A stretch of DNA of 64,000 nt, taken from assembly GCA_018873245.2 (NCBI GenBank), contig JAEMBT020000007.1, positions 2,180,001 to 2,244,000 of the forward strand. Reading direction: 5' to 3'. Shown in pieces: positions 1 to 11,053 of this stretch. Position 1 is the stretch's first letter, and each line of letters starts with the position of its first letter. A program made the translations under genes and the position numbers. Source of the DNA: Archegozetes longisetosus. Taxonomy: Eukaryota; Arthropoda; Arachnida; Sarcoptiformes; Trhypochthoniidae. The notes beneath the pieces are model-generated. The model worked only from the letters and a program-made list of their open reading frames with translations, ran no database searches and was not told the DNA's origin.

Positions 1-526
1 TAATAAAGAGATAATCAAATATTAATATGTTAATAATAAAAATCAAAAGTTCCAGTCTTATATTAGTTCTGAAGTAATCTTATTTTAATTTTTTTTATTT
101 AAAATATATTATTTGTAAATAATTTAAAATAATTTTAAATCTTATTTTAATCTTATTTCGTATCAACTCTATTCTCGACACAATATTTTCTCTGTCTGTC
201 TCAATTGCTGACTCATGATCAAATTTATCATATGGGAAATAAAAATAATTAGAAAATAAATTTAGATATCATATTAAGTATTCATCTATGAATAGAATAT
301 TTATTTCAGATCAATAGCACTCCCTGTTCTGCAATTGTACCAACTTTTATGCTTATATCTCTGAGAATTCTTTAATACTTTACAGATAAAGAAGAATATT
401 GTATATTAGAGTAAAAGAGTATGCAGTCAGTTTTTCAAAAACTTGGAAAAAAGATATTGAATAAACTATCTGACACCTGGTTTCTATCGGTAAAATTTTT
501 ATTTAGCCGAAAAATACTTCTCTAAA
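1..526. other. Non-coding stretch
   Basis: AT-rich sequence with no open frame of useful length on either strand and no recognisable repeat or RNA. I see nothing here beyond the left flank of the candidate element that starts near 528. Confidence 0.6.
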
Positions 527-527
527 T

Positions 528-1053
528 TAAGGTGACTACGGTCCCGTTTTTGAAAGCAAAATGTCAAAAGTCTAGTAAGACCAAGACACTTATTTGACCC
601 GTTTTTGGATTTGAACTCAGAAAATGCTATGTTTACAATTATTACTTAGAAAATTTATTGTTGAGTTTATTTCGCAAATACCGAGGAATTCAAAAACAAA
701 GTTTATCTCTTGAATATCTTGTGGTTCAACACTTTCTTAAAAGTAAAAGTGAAGAAATTAATCCATTTCTATACTGACTAAAAACTTGAATAAGCCAGTA
801 ATCTATCTTATAGACATGCATTTCTATGAAACTTCTTGCTTAATGGTTTTGATTTAAACGGGAGAACAGCTTCCCGTCCGACCCCAGCCGGGAAACGGGA
901 GAGAGATTTCAATTCTAGGAGACTTGACAGTGGTATTTGTATCCCCAATTTATGCAATAATAAAATCAAGTATTTTTCTACAAAAAGAATGTAAAGGTCC
1001 CTCCTTTGATATTTTTTGTCCAGTCTTGAGACATACCAGAGGCGGTCACCCTA
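528..1053. mobile_element. Candidate decayed hAT-like element (non-autonomous)
   Basis: The left edge reads TAAGGTGACTACGGTCCCG and the right edge, on the opposite strand, TAGGGTGACCGCC, so the ends form imperfect inverted repeats of the type seen at some hAT elements. A GC-rich patch at 859-902 contains several CCCGT/ACGGGA motifs in both orientations, as do sub-terminal regions of such elements. Flanking 8-mers (CTCTAAAT and CTTTAGAC) match at only five of eight sites, so a target duplication is weak. There is no transposase frame inside. It could be an older composite repeat. Confidence 0.35.
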
Positions 1054-1957
1054 CTTTAGACTCGTTTAAATATTTCTAGATGTATAAAAAATTTGATATA
1101 ACTGGCAAGCGGGAATTACTACTAGTCTAAAATCATTTTCATCTTGATTATAAATATATTCGATACCTGTTAAATTTCATTTTTTAATTATTATTATTTT
1201 CATATAAAATTTTGAATTCACTATCAGTTTTGTATCAAGACATTGGTATGTCGTAATTTAGAAATTTTCCGGAAATTTTCAAAGGTGATTATCTCTTTTC
1301 AAGAATTAAGAAATATCCTCTCTAATAAATTTCAGTTAAGATGTCTCATGAAACCCAGTGTGTAATGGATATCTGCATCACAATATCATATCTTTATCTA
1401 TTCCTAGAGTGTCATCAGCGTCACTCAACTAATTTAACCTAACCTAATCCAACTTAAAAATTGTGTTTTTCTAACTAAGCTGAGCTTAATTTATGTTCGA
1501 CTAATAGCTAAGCATAAAGATAGATATTCTCACGTAGACATCTATCATATATCAGGCATTATGAGACATACCTTGGCCATAAATCTTTGCCATCCCATTA
1601 TATCCTATTACAATGTAAATTCTCAAAATGAATTTCATTTATCAAAAATGACATACATTTTGTGAGAAAATTTTGAACTATATGAAAATAACTCATTTCA
1701 ATGAAATTTAAAATTACGGACACTATCGGCACTGATATTCTAAATTCAGTTTACATTAATATCAGCAAAAACTAGAATAAATATTTTACAACTTTTATAA
1801 GTTTTTATACATTTTTTCGCTTTAACTTTTAAATAGACATTATTAACTATTAGAGGTGCTATTGAGATAAGTCCTACGTATTTCACTCAGAAACAATCAA
1901 ATAACAATTAAGGTCTTTTGTCACAAATCAAGTTCAGGTCGTTAAAATTAAATTTTT
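1054..1957. other. Non-coding stretch
   Basis: No coding signal is seen. I searched the minus strand here for a further exon of the BTB/BACK gene (for example a discoidin-like domain) and found none. A short CCTAA-type run (AACCTAACCTAATCC) lies at about 1437-1451; it is the reverse complement of the arthropod telomere-like TTAGG motif but is too short to mean much. Confidence 0.55.
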
Positions 1958-2691
1958 TTATGTGCTAATTGATGCTACTTTCGAGTATATACCTTCAAAA
2001 AGATTCAGATGAAACTTCATCCATCTTCCAACGGAGTAAAGAACATCTAATTCGTTAATGTACAAACCATCGCCGAAATCATAGAAAATATAAATAAGCT
2101 GTTCTCGTGTTAGTTTTGCAATAAATTTATCGAAAGACATCAATTCTTTTATGTTTGTTCTAATGAATTTTAAACAGATTTCTTCAGATGATTTCAGTTC
2201 ATGGATCAGAGCGATTTCCAATAAAATCAGGATATTTTCATAGTTAATGATGAACTCGATGCTGTTTATTAGTGAACTTACCAAATCATCTAAAGAGCAT
2301 AACTTGGCTTTTTCTAAAAGCAAATACTTTTGCTTCAAATTTAATTTAGTAAAATTTATCTGGCACCCGTATAAATAGGCAATAATTATCTTCCAAATGT
2401 CTTCGTGGCGTTCGTTAATAACTAATTCGTTTTCAGTTGGATTATTAAAGAACTCGCGAGGTTTCAAACATTCAGAGATATACTCTACTTTTTCTATAAC
2501 TACGCGATGACATCCTATCCTCTTATTCAAAAAAAAGTAAAATAATAAAAATTAAAAATTTCATTTCTTATCCAATGTGCGACTTTTACCTTATTATTAT
2601 CCCCATTTTTAACGACTATATAAAAGTCTGCAGTATCGTCTTTATTATTATAAAAATCAGTTTTCTGCGATAAATATTTATTTATATCCAT
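1958..2691 (-). CDS. BTB/POZ-BACK domain protein (two exons)
   Basis: Proposed exons are 2691-2590 and 2521-1958, joined across a 68-bp intron (donor AAG|GTAAAA, acceptor AATAAG|AGG, phase 0), giving 221 residues. Exon 1 supplies the BTB start (DFYIVVKNGD) and exon 2 continues it (GCHRVVIEKVEYI), matching the usual pattern 'D...v.....f..H+.vla..S.yf'. Residues ~60-100 complete the BTB fold and ~105-215 look like a BACK domain (many Leu/Ile-rich helices, ending VGRWMKFHLN). Such proteins usually act as substrate adaptors for Cullin-3 ubiquitin ligases or as scaffolds, but no partner can be named here. The C-terminus is uncertain: a donor-like GAAG|GTATAT sits at 1992, so the gene may have continued. 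No discoidin or kelch exon was found downstream. A stand-alone BTB-BACK fragment or an ageing paralogue of the gene at 5343 is also possible. Confidence 0.7.
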
Positions 2692-3629
2692 ATTTTAAAT
2701 TTTATTAAAGATTACTTCTATTCTAGTCCTCCATTAAAATGACACTTTTAACTGAAATAATTTTATCATTAGTTGGTTACATAACATTTTTACGATGTGT
2801 TGTGCAATTTACTTATCATTAGCCTTGTGATTAGAAGTATTTTATATAATTTCTTTATCTTATACTTTCTTAGAATTCCTTCAATTTTGTTTGAGGTGAC
2901 CAGTTTTGAGTTTTAGAAATCAAAACGAATATTAAATTATTCTAAGCTTTTATGAGCCTATATTTTCAATCTTTTATTGTTATAATAAAGCTCGAAATGA
3001 AACGTCAGTTTCAGATTATTGAAATTCGCTTGTATAGAAATAGGTTTAAATTATTCAAAAAAAAAAATTAGAAGTTGATTCTTCGAAGAATGAAGAAAGA
3101 AAGTTGACTGTTAGTCGTAATTTTGGACGAAATTCAAACTTGGGCTGATTTGATATATTCAATTTTAAATTTTATAATTCAATATCTCTTCGAATTCTGA
3201 TCTTTAAATATTGTTATATGATTTTAGCTTACAGCAAGGTTTCAACCCTATAAAAAATTTAGAGACGAAGATTGAAATATGATAAAAATACAGTAATCAA
3301 GTCTTGCATTTATTAGATGCAACAGTAGTATTAAATTTTATGCTGAACAGTTTGCGAGTGAATGCTTAGTTTTATTCAATTCGCTTACTCGGAGACAAGT
3401 TAAATTTCCTGTTTATCATATCTATATTTCTGGATTATCAGTATATTTGATATAATTTATCATTTTATTTGAATTTACAGTTCTTCACATATAATAATTA
3501 TTTGAACTCATATTCATTCTATGGTAACAATATTAGAACCTTCAGCTAAATTATCAAAGTTATGAATATTCTAATTTTTAAGCATGTACTGAAATTATGC
3601 AAACAATATCAGCGTATGAACACATTGAG

Positions 3630-3711
3630 TTCAATATAGAAAGTATTTTTAATACATAGTAAAGGGCCTATTCGTTAATGTATTTCTTCAAAAACTGGGT
3701 TCATATTATTT
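3630..3711. repeat. Dispersed copy of the palindromic MITE at 41223-41475
   Basis: From TTCAATATAGAAAGTATTT onward this segment matches the right arm of the palindrome at 41.2-41.5 kb: AAGTATTTTTAAT, a CATAGT-AAAGG block, CTATTCRTTAAYG, TTCAAAAA and GGTTCA occur in the same order and spacing. Only one arm is present, so it is a truncated or decayed member of a repeat family with at least two copies in this window. It has no coding content. Confidence 0.65.
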
Positions 3712-4317
3712 TTGTTCTTTCTCAAAATGAGATAGAACAAATCTTAAACGATGTGAAAATCCTTTAAAAAGACACTCTAAGTTCACAGTCCTTTGGATTT
3801 ACTATTTACTTTATTAATCAAAATAAAACCCAAGTCATCGCACATTTGATTGCGTACACAAAAAATTGAATATTTCCTTTTTCATGATTATTAGAGTTAT
3901 TTGCTTCCGAACATTTACTCGAAATTAGATATCACACGGAAGTTGCTAATTAAGCAAATTAGAATACAGCCGATGTTTACATTTATATTTATTTTGTTGA
4001 TGACTTTATTAGTCATACTATGGTTGCTATGTGTTATTGCAAATCAAAATATGCAGCTTTGTTTATAATGCGCAATTTTATCGGGACTCAATTCTTTGAA
4101 TGTTAGGTGTTTTAGGTGTTTTTCATTGACTAAGTAAATAATTTGAGTAACTCAATTTATGCGTTTCAAATAAATATAATTTATAAACCTATGATAATCT
4201 TTTTAGAGGAAGACTCTAATGTCCTTATTTTTGACAGATATGGTGTACCAGTTGAAAAACAGTCGTAAACATAGTATCAAGTGATTTATGGTAAACATTG
4301 ATAAATCTGTTTCAGAG

Positions 4318-4452
4318 ATCAGGGGCTTCATTCTGGGAACTGCAAAATTAGTATATTGCAAAAGTGTACAGTAAGAATGGACGGATTGTAATCAATTATT
4401 TGCAATCACCTTATATTTTGCAACTTGCAATCGTTCGAGAATTTGGCCCCAG
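4318..4452. repeat. Possible miniature inverted-repeat element (~135 bp)
   Basis: The left end reads GGGGCTTCATTCTGGGAACTG and the right end, reversed, GGGGCCAAATTCTCGAACGA; both are followed inward by TGCAA motifs. This gives imperfect inverted ends and internal TGCAA/TTGCAA repeats. No target duplication is convincing. It may be chance or a solo MITE. Confidence 0.3.
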
Positions 4453-5342
4453 ATTTTTAACACATTAAGAGACATTAAAAGACAATTTTATATTTGAGAA
4501 GGTTATTTTTAGCTAGAACTATTGATAATTAAGTTTATTAGGTCAAAAGTAATTGTAGTTCGAAATAGTTTTACATTTGATAAGGATAAAACAAAATCAA
4601 AATTTCTTTTATAGCTTTAAAGATAGTGATGGAATTTTATAATATAATATTTTGATACCATCATTGTATTGAATTTTCTTTTTATCATTATAATAATTGT
4701 TCTTTTGATCTATTAATTGTTTTATTGCAAGACTTTAAAGTAATTTCTTTATAAAGGTTCATGGAACTTGAGTAGCTTTACTCGCTTATTAAGGATTTAG
4801 AATGGGGTGTGGAAACATAACTTTTCGAAAGAATAGAATGTTCTCACTTAAATTTATGAAGATCAAACTTTAAATATTCAGTTGTCCAATTTTTGTCATC
4901 AAGTTTCAAATCTAGACAGGCAAAATTGGGATAGTTTCTGAAATGACGGTTTAATCCACTTTAATTCCAAATTGAGTCAATACATGATTCAACCAGATCA
5001 AATCAAGTTATAAATATGTTTTGATAGTCAATATGTGTTGTGATTAAAAATTTTCTGCAATGAAACTTTTGGATACGAGTTTTAAATAGAACAATATAGA
5101 ACGTACTTTATATCAATTTTTAAAAAAATAGCTCAAATGTATTTTTCTCACATATTCACTATAGTGCATTACGCCCTCATTTCAGACACTGGCCCAATCT
5201 CAGTTTCCATAGTTGTAATCTGAAAGATAACAGTATCATTGCTTATATAAACACCAATAGCTCCTATCAATCCCTTTACTAACAATTTTTTCTAACAACC
5301 TGTCAATGAGCAGGAAAGAAATTTCTAAGACGTTAAGCTATA

Positions 5343-6968
5343 GTGATGCAAAACGAAAGAAAATTTCCAGTGTCAGAAGAAAGGAGTAATTTATCGCTTG
5401 ATGATTTGACCAATATCAATACATACAATAGTGCAAGGGAAGTGAGCAACATCAATTACAATATTATTCGAAACTTATACAACGATAGAGATAATGCTGA
5501 CTATCAGTTAATATTAAAACACGGATATTCTATTAAAGTTCACAAATTTATAGTCGCATCGAATTCCAGTCTATCTCTGGATAATTTGTTTTCAGATTCT
5601 GTGAGTAGTTCTAAACCACCTCTTTTAGGACAAGTGCGATCTTTGAGTAGAGGATCAGACTCTTCGGGGAAATCTTTAAGTTCTAGGAGTTTATCCAGTC
5701 CTGGGAGTCCAGCTATTTCAAGTCCCAGTTTATCCAGTCTTGGGAGTCCTATTGGAATTTCCATTTCATTCGGATACTCTGGTGCGACAACAACTAAAAC
5801 TAAAACCTCTACTCAAAAATTATATATCAACGATTGTGGACCATCAAGTGGAGAACTATTGGTTAAACTTTGCTATCATCAAACTGTCGATTGGAATCTA
5901 TTAGAAAATAAGACTATTTTGGAAACACTCAGAGTCGCTGAAAGATTCAAAATGGCTTATGTGAAAGCTGAAATTTTATCTCATTTAAATAGAACTGCTG
6001 TCACTGATAAAAATTTTGATGATTTCAAAACTTTTAATGGAAATGAAGAGGGTTTGAATGAGTTTCAAAAGAATTGGCAATACTTTTTGAGCGATAGAAA
6101 AGAGAATGATCTTGAAACTCAAAAATTTGAAATAATTAAAGGTGAAAACCCAAAAACTATATCCAATGTAAAATATGGTCCAATCGATAACAGAAAAGAT
6201 TGTACTTATCATGAGATCGGGTCTGGTAAGGAAATTCTATTGAGATTATTAGAAAAATCTTCAATCAATTTTATAAAAATGAGACTTTTTGACGAAAAGT
6301 TGAGGTCATACTCCTATTATATTGAAGTTTCTAAAGACAACAAGAATTGGATTCGAATTATTGATTATAGTGAATATGAATGCAGAAGTTGGCAATTTTT
6401 ACATTTTTCAGAAAAATCTGTTCAATATATAAAAATTGTAGGAACCAAATGTCACGATGTAATTGAATGGAATTATTTTGAAGTTTCTTCAATAGAGATA
6501 TTCAAAACTAACAAACCTATAAAAACAATTGGTCATATTCTATGTCCAAATGAGGATATGGCAAAATTAAATAAAGGCGCAAAATTGGTGCGTGGAGTGA
6601 ATAAATGGATTTTAGAAGACTATAGATATGGCATTGTAGGAAAATCAACTGAAAATTTCACGTGTCATAAGCCTTATGGTGATATTGTGATCCAATTATC
6701 TCAAGTGATTTATGCAAAGAGCATAAAACTCGTAACATGGGGTAAAGTCCAATATGAATTCGTTATAAGTATATCTACTAATAATAAGAAATGGGATGCC
6801 ATCTATGAATACGACGGAGAAGATGTTAATAAGTTTGAGCATGTTATTGATTTTGAATTGCAGAAAATATTATTCATAAAAATCTTTGGTCAAAATGTCG
6901 ATGAAAATGAAGATTTTGATGATTCATTTAGAATTGTTTTATTTCAATGCCCAGCTTCAGAATATTGA
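5343..6968 (+). CDS. BTBD9-like protein: interrupted BTB domain plus two discoidin-like (F5/8 type C) domains
   Basis: Intronless 541-residue frame. BTB-type sequence begins at ~50 (DYQLILKHGYSIKVHKFIVAS), is interrupted at ~75-150 by a Ser/Gly/Pro-rich stretch, and resumes at ~160-218 (LYINDCG..., LLVKLCYHQTVDWN...ETLRVAERFKM). Two F5/8 type C-like domains follow, ~255-390 (hallmarks SYSYYIEVSKDNKNW and RSWQFLHF...IKIVGT) and ~395-538 (ending VLFQCP), as in BTBD9. The helical BACK region that BTBD9 carries between BTB and the first discoidin domain is almost absent: only ~35 residues separate them. The insert contains a repeated LSS(P/L)GSP unit. AATAAA at ~7003 is a likely poly(A) signal. 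The first ATG (5346 is a second, in frame) follows an in-frame stop upstream. BTBD9 relatives are Cullin-3 adaptors; whether this divergent copy binds Cullin-3 without BACK is unknown. Confidence 0.85.
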   Translation: MMQNERKFPVSEERSNLSLDDLTNINTYNSAREVSNINYNIIRNLYNDRDNADYQLILKHGYSIKVHKFIVASNSSLSLDNLFSDSVSSSKPPLLGQVRSLSRGSDSSGKSLSSRSLSSPGSPAISSPSLSSLGSPIGISISFGYSGATTTKTKTSTQKLYINDCGPSSGELLVKLCYHQTVDWNLLENKTILETLRVAERFKMAYVKAEILSHLNRTAVTDKNFDDFKTFNGNEEGLNEFQKNWQYFLSDRKENDLETQKFEIIKGENPKTISNVKYGPIDNRKDCTYHEIGSGKEILLRLLEKSSINFIKMRLFDEKLRSYSYYIEVSKDNKNWIRIIDYSEYECRSWQFLHFSEKSVQYIKIVGTKCHDVIEWNYFEVSSIEIFKTNKPIKTIGHILCPNEDMAKLNKGAKLVRGVNKWILEDYRYGIVGKSTENFTCHKPYGDIVIQLSQVIYAKSIKLVTWGKVQYEFVISISTNNKKWDAIYEYDGEDVNKFEHVIDFELQKILFIKIFGQNVDENEDFDDSFRIVLFQCPASEY

Positions 6969-7419
6969 GGAAGAACGAATTTTTACCGTTGAGTCAAGAC
7001 CTCAATAAAAAATTTATTATTGATTATTTAATAAAAACTTCACTCAAATTGACATGGATTCCATAAAGATAACTTTTTATATCGCTTCATAATGAGATCT
7101 ATAAACCGTTTATATAAAATATTCAGATCTGCTATCATAGTTGTAGAATGGTGAAAATCAAATTTCGTAATTCAACAAGTTTCTTAAGGCCATATATGAA
7201 AGCGAATCTCTAATGCATGATATTTTTGAAAATGAATGAGATATTATAGCTTTCTACTCAAAATATCCTAGTTTTCTCCTTTTGAAATTGTCATTAAAAA
7301 TAGGATGTTTTCACATTGCTTAAAAATCACATAAATTTTTGACCTGAAAATATACACTATTATGATCAATAAAAATTTCAGTATTTGGTTTGAGTTATTT
7401 CTTTGTGATTGGTTTTCAA
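6969..7419. other. Short intergenic stretch
   Basis: Contains the likely 3' UTR and AATAAA of the BTBD9-like gene; otherwise no feature is seen before the hAT target duplication. Confidence 0.6.
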
Positions 7420-9383
7420 ACTGTAAGCAGTGGTGAGTTAGAGCCGGTTCGCACCGTTTCTCGCGAACCGGTAGTTAAATTTTATAACAGTTTAAGAACC
7501 GGTTGTTAAAAGTTCTATTGCAAACAGATATTAATTGTTTACAGAAAGAAGTGTTTACAATAGAATTGATTGCTATTTAGTTATTGTTTCTAGTTGTATT
7601 AATGAAGAAGATCTAGGTCTAGCATATTGATTATGGTAAAATAAGTTTTGGAGGTAAAATCTTCTGTTTAACTTTCCTCAAATTGAAACGCTCAAAATGA
7701 AGCGAAAGAATGATAATCGCGATTGGTTTCCCAAGAAATAATCAAGCAATACTGAAAATAGTGATACTAATAATAATAGTGAGAATGCTAAAAATGATAC
7801 CGATGATGAAATGTTGGAACCTCCATTAGAATCAGAATTTGTACCAACAATGGGGAAGGATCTTCTTAATAGTAAAAACAAAATCCTCGACTGTTTGAAT
7901 CCTGAGCAAGTACAATTTTTCAAAAAAAAATATGATTGATTGATAGCTAAGAATAGAAAGTTTGGCTGCTTCTTCCTGGAAAGTTAGCTCTTTTAGAAGT
8001 TAAAACGCAAAATCGATACACATTTCTTCAAAGTGGCAAAATTGTAATATTCAGCCAAGTGGGGAGGAGAAAAAAGTTCAACAGGCTTCTCTGAGAAAAT
8101 AATGAACGAACATTTAAAATCGATTTCTCACTTAACAGCAGTGAATATTTTAGATGAATCCAAAAAAGAAAAGCTAATTGCAGCAGTTGATAAACTCATC
8201 GAAAAAGAATTCGCAATAACCAGAAAAATTTAACATACTTTACAGCTTAGTAAAAAGAAATCGACCGATGTCCGATATGGAAGATGAAGTGGAACTGCAT
8301 ATTAAGAACGAAATCGATTCAGAAAGCTGCCTACAATCTCAATTTTCAGTAATTAGAATTGTAGGACATATTCCCAACAAATGAAAACCAAGTTTTTAGT
8401 AAAATCATCTTAAGAAATTCAAAAATTTACATTGTTAAAGAAGAAGCTTCAACTGTTTCTAGCAAAAGTGTGCTCATGATTTTTCTGAAATGCGAATTAT
8501 AAGATTTTTCACCGATAATTTTCCTTGAATTAGCGAAGTTAGAATCTACAAACGCAGAAAATATTTAAACGTTTGAGAAATACTATGGATTTAACAGGGA
8601 ATATTTAAAAGGAAATTTAATCGGTTTCTGTGCTGATAGTGTGAACACAATGCTCGACCATAAATCAGGAGTTGCTACCAGATCGATGCAAGATTTTCCA
8701 AAAGTAATAATTTGGCATTGTTTGAATCATAGATGACAGCTCGTGTTGGATGATTCAATAAATGATATCTATGAGATAAATCATTTCAAAATTTTTATCA
8801 ACAAATCTACACAATTTTTCATCAACCAAATAAAAATCAATTTAAACTTCAATAAATTTCTAAAGAATTAGGTATTGAAATTATCAAGATTGGTCGTGTT
8901 TTAGGTTCACGATGGGCTGCCTGCAGCCTAAGATCCACCAAAGGTGTTTGGAGAGCTTATCCAGCTCTTTATAAACAATTTTCAAAGAATAAAAAGTTTT
9001 TCAGCATGGTAAAAAGATTGAAAATTAAAACATTTTTGAGAGACTTGGCCCTGATGGTTGACATTTTGTAAGAAATTTCATTATTATAAAATGCACTACA
9101 GGCGAGATCATCAAATTTAACGAATCCAATACCATTTATTGAATCGTGGTCGAGATCATTGGTCAGCTGAAGATACTCGAGTTCGCGAGTCGAATACAAA
9201 AATATAGAGTTAAAATCAAGAAGCCGTTTGGAAATTAGTTAACCAATTGGTGATAATTGAATGTTAATTCAAATAAAAGATTTACTTGTGCAGCAATAAT
9301 AAGCGTTTATTTTACAGTGAGAAAACATTTATTTTTTAGAGAGCCGGTTGTAGAAATTCTGGCAGCTCACCACTGACTATAAG
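7420..9383. mobile_element. Decayed hAT transposon, with target duplications
   Basis: The element proper is 7428-9375 (1948 bp). Its ends are a perfect 10-bp inverted repeat (CAGTGGTGAG / CTCACCACTG), followed inward on both sides by a sub-terminal GAGCCGGTT motif. The flanking 8-mers are ACTGTAAG (7420-7427) and ACTATAAG (9376-9383), an 8-bp target duplication with one mismatch, diagnostic of hAT. The interior holds a broken transposase frame on the plus strand. Many stops and the diverged duplication indicate an old, immobile copy. Confidence 0.9.
7697..9020 (+). pseudogene. hAT transposase relic (ZBED/KIAA1586-like)
   Basis: The reading frame is broken by several stops and shifts but conserved blocks can be read. 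Near the start is a basic N-terminus (MKRKNDNRDWFPKK, then stop). At ~8605-8750 is the catalytic-core block: [11 protein letters not shown], then HKSGVATRS and IIWHCLNHR, equivalent to the 'SDGAsvMlG...HClnHrleL' signature of this hAT group. At ~8880-8990 comes ...GRVLGSRWAACSLRSTKG. These order correctly inside the terminal repeats of the element. The C-terminal dimerisation region is missing. It cannot make transposase. Confidence 0.85.
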
Positions 9384-9846
9384 ATATGGAAATATACAAG
9401 TTAACTTATACAAATTGACGAAGGCTTTTTGTGGAAAAATATTATATCTTACGGATAATTTTACACATTTATAGAACAACTCGTAATCGTGTACAAGAAT
9501 GGACGAGAGTTTTTGACGAAGTTCATAGCAAATAACAAAAACTATAGAAGCATGGGAAAACATTGCTATAATACTTATTTGAAACAAGATTGAGGTCTGC
9601 TTTGGCGCCACCAATTGAAAGGTAGAGGTTCTGGAGCATCGCTACTTCGTGGTTAGACGTCGCGATCAACAAACGCTTCTTCTGATTATCCAACGTGAAT
9701 TGGCTTCTTGAACTTGGATCTGGTCGGACAAATGTGATACATATCGGTATCTGATTGTAAATGGTTATGAACATAAGACTGTTAACCATCAACATAGTTT
9801 CTTGAATCCTGATAGCGGTATTAACACTCATACTGTGAAATGTCAT
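9384..9846 (-). pseudogene. Unrecognised coding-like remnant with a frameshift
   Basis: Starting at an ATG at 9846 the minus strand reads ~80 codons of ordinary-looking protein (for example RPDPSSRSQFTLDNQKKRLL, then SNHEVAMLQNLYLSIGGA). From about position 9605 the plausible frame changes to another, which gives QTSILFQISIIAMFSHASIV, a likely membrane helix, then RQKLSSILVHDYELF up to the edge of the hAT element. GC content is higher than in neighbouring sequence. The hAT insertion appears to have landed at or near this frame. I cannot assign a family; a membrane receptor fragment is only a guess from the hydrophobic segments. Confidence 0.35.
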
Positions 9847-10334
9847 GCCTTAAAGTTCAAGATTCTCTATCGTATGCATAGAATTCTGTTTGAGATTTCC
9901 CTAAGTTACCTTGTAGAAGCGTGGTAGCGATCATTTAATGGAGAGCAAAATATGTTTTAAAATCTACTTCGCGATAGTTGCAACGTATTTTTAAATTTTC
10001 TATCCCTGTCATTTTATGAATATTATCACTGTATTCATCACTCTTTTAACCATTTATTTTGTAGATTTTATGCATTTTATATATGAATAAAGTTTATATA
10101 TAAAAGGTTTTGTGTATAAACTTTCAATGATTATCAATTTCTCATATATTTATGCTGGAATCGCAAGCTACACTTATAATCACCAACTATGATTACTTCA
10201 TGATTAGCGAAGAACTCACGAGAGGTCACTAATTTTCGTAACAACAGAGGAGATGAACTTGCTCAAGAGAGAAATATTAGAATTTTTTCGACTGAACTAT
10301 AGCAAACGTGGACGAGTATGCTCCCGACGTTGTA

Positions 10335-10849
10335 TATTTATAAATTATACAGGGTTTAACAGGATCTTTTGCAAGGGGTATGCAGCAAGAATTACCGATG
10401 ATATGAACATATTATTGAATGATTTTTGAAATACTATCAAAACGGAAATGATTTGGGTAGTTGAACAGTCAAAATAAAAAATTTGAATTTTGCGCCTTTA
10501 AACAGGTTTTTTCTAATAGCTGACCATAGAGTGTAAACACAACAAAGGCATTTCTTTTAAAGTGTTCTTGTTATAATTGATATCACTTGTAATGGCCGGA
10601 ACATATGATAATGAAAAAACGGGTTTAATTCACCGAATTAAATGCATTGCATTCAAAGAAACGTTGCTTTTATCATATCCAGAAAGAATTAATGCTGTGT
10701 CGTGCAAATGGTAGTCACACTAAATATTAAATTTGTACCTTTTATTTCCATTTTTTATAACGAGTTCAATAAAATTTTAACTTGTAGCTTCTGCAGTTTT
10801 TGCTGTATACCTCTTGCAAAAGATCTTGTTAAACGCTGTATATTTATTA
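10335..10849. repeat. Inverted-repeat (MITE-like) element
   Basis: Arms of ~55 bp at 10335-10391 and 10796-10849 are inverted copies: the left holds GGGTTTAACAGGATCTTTTG and GGTATGCAGCAAGAA, the right the complement with a few changes. Spacing is ~405 bp. The interior has no transposase remnant; the small plus-strand open frame near its right end (10702-10893) overlaps the arm and is not a gene. The superfamily cannot be set. Confidence 0.75.
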
Positions 10850-11053
10850 ACTCATGTAAGGTGAATAAGTCATACTTAAAGTATTTGAATTAGAACTACG
10901 ATTGTCAGATCAATTCTAGTTCAAAACTAGAGAAATTAATGGCAACCAGATTTTACATGTTCAACAGAATTTGAAGTTTGTAGTATCTGTAATTCTAAGT
11001 TTTATCTAAATACAAATCAGTATGTATTCTAGTGAAAAGAATCGTTATAAATC

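Larger units (their letters stand above)
2692..5342. other. Intergenic stretch with two small repeats
   Basis: AT-rich with no coding frame. Two repeat fragments are annotated separately (about 3630-3711 and 4318-4452). The last ~150 bases before 5343 may hold the promoter and 5' UTR of the BTBD9-like gene, but I see no clear TATA box at a convincing distance. Confidence 0.5.
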
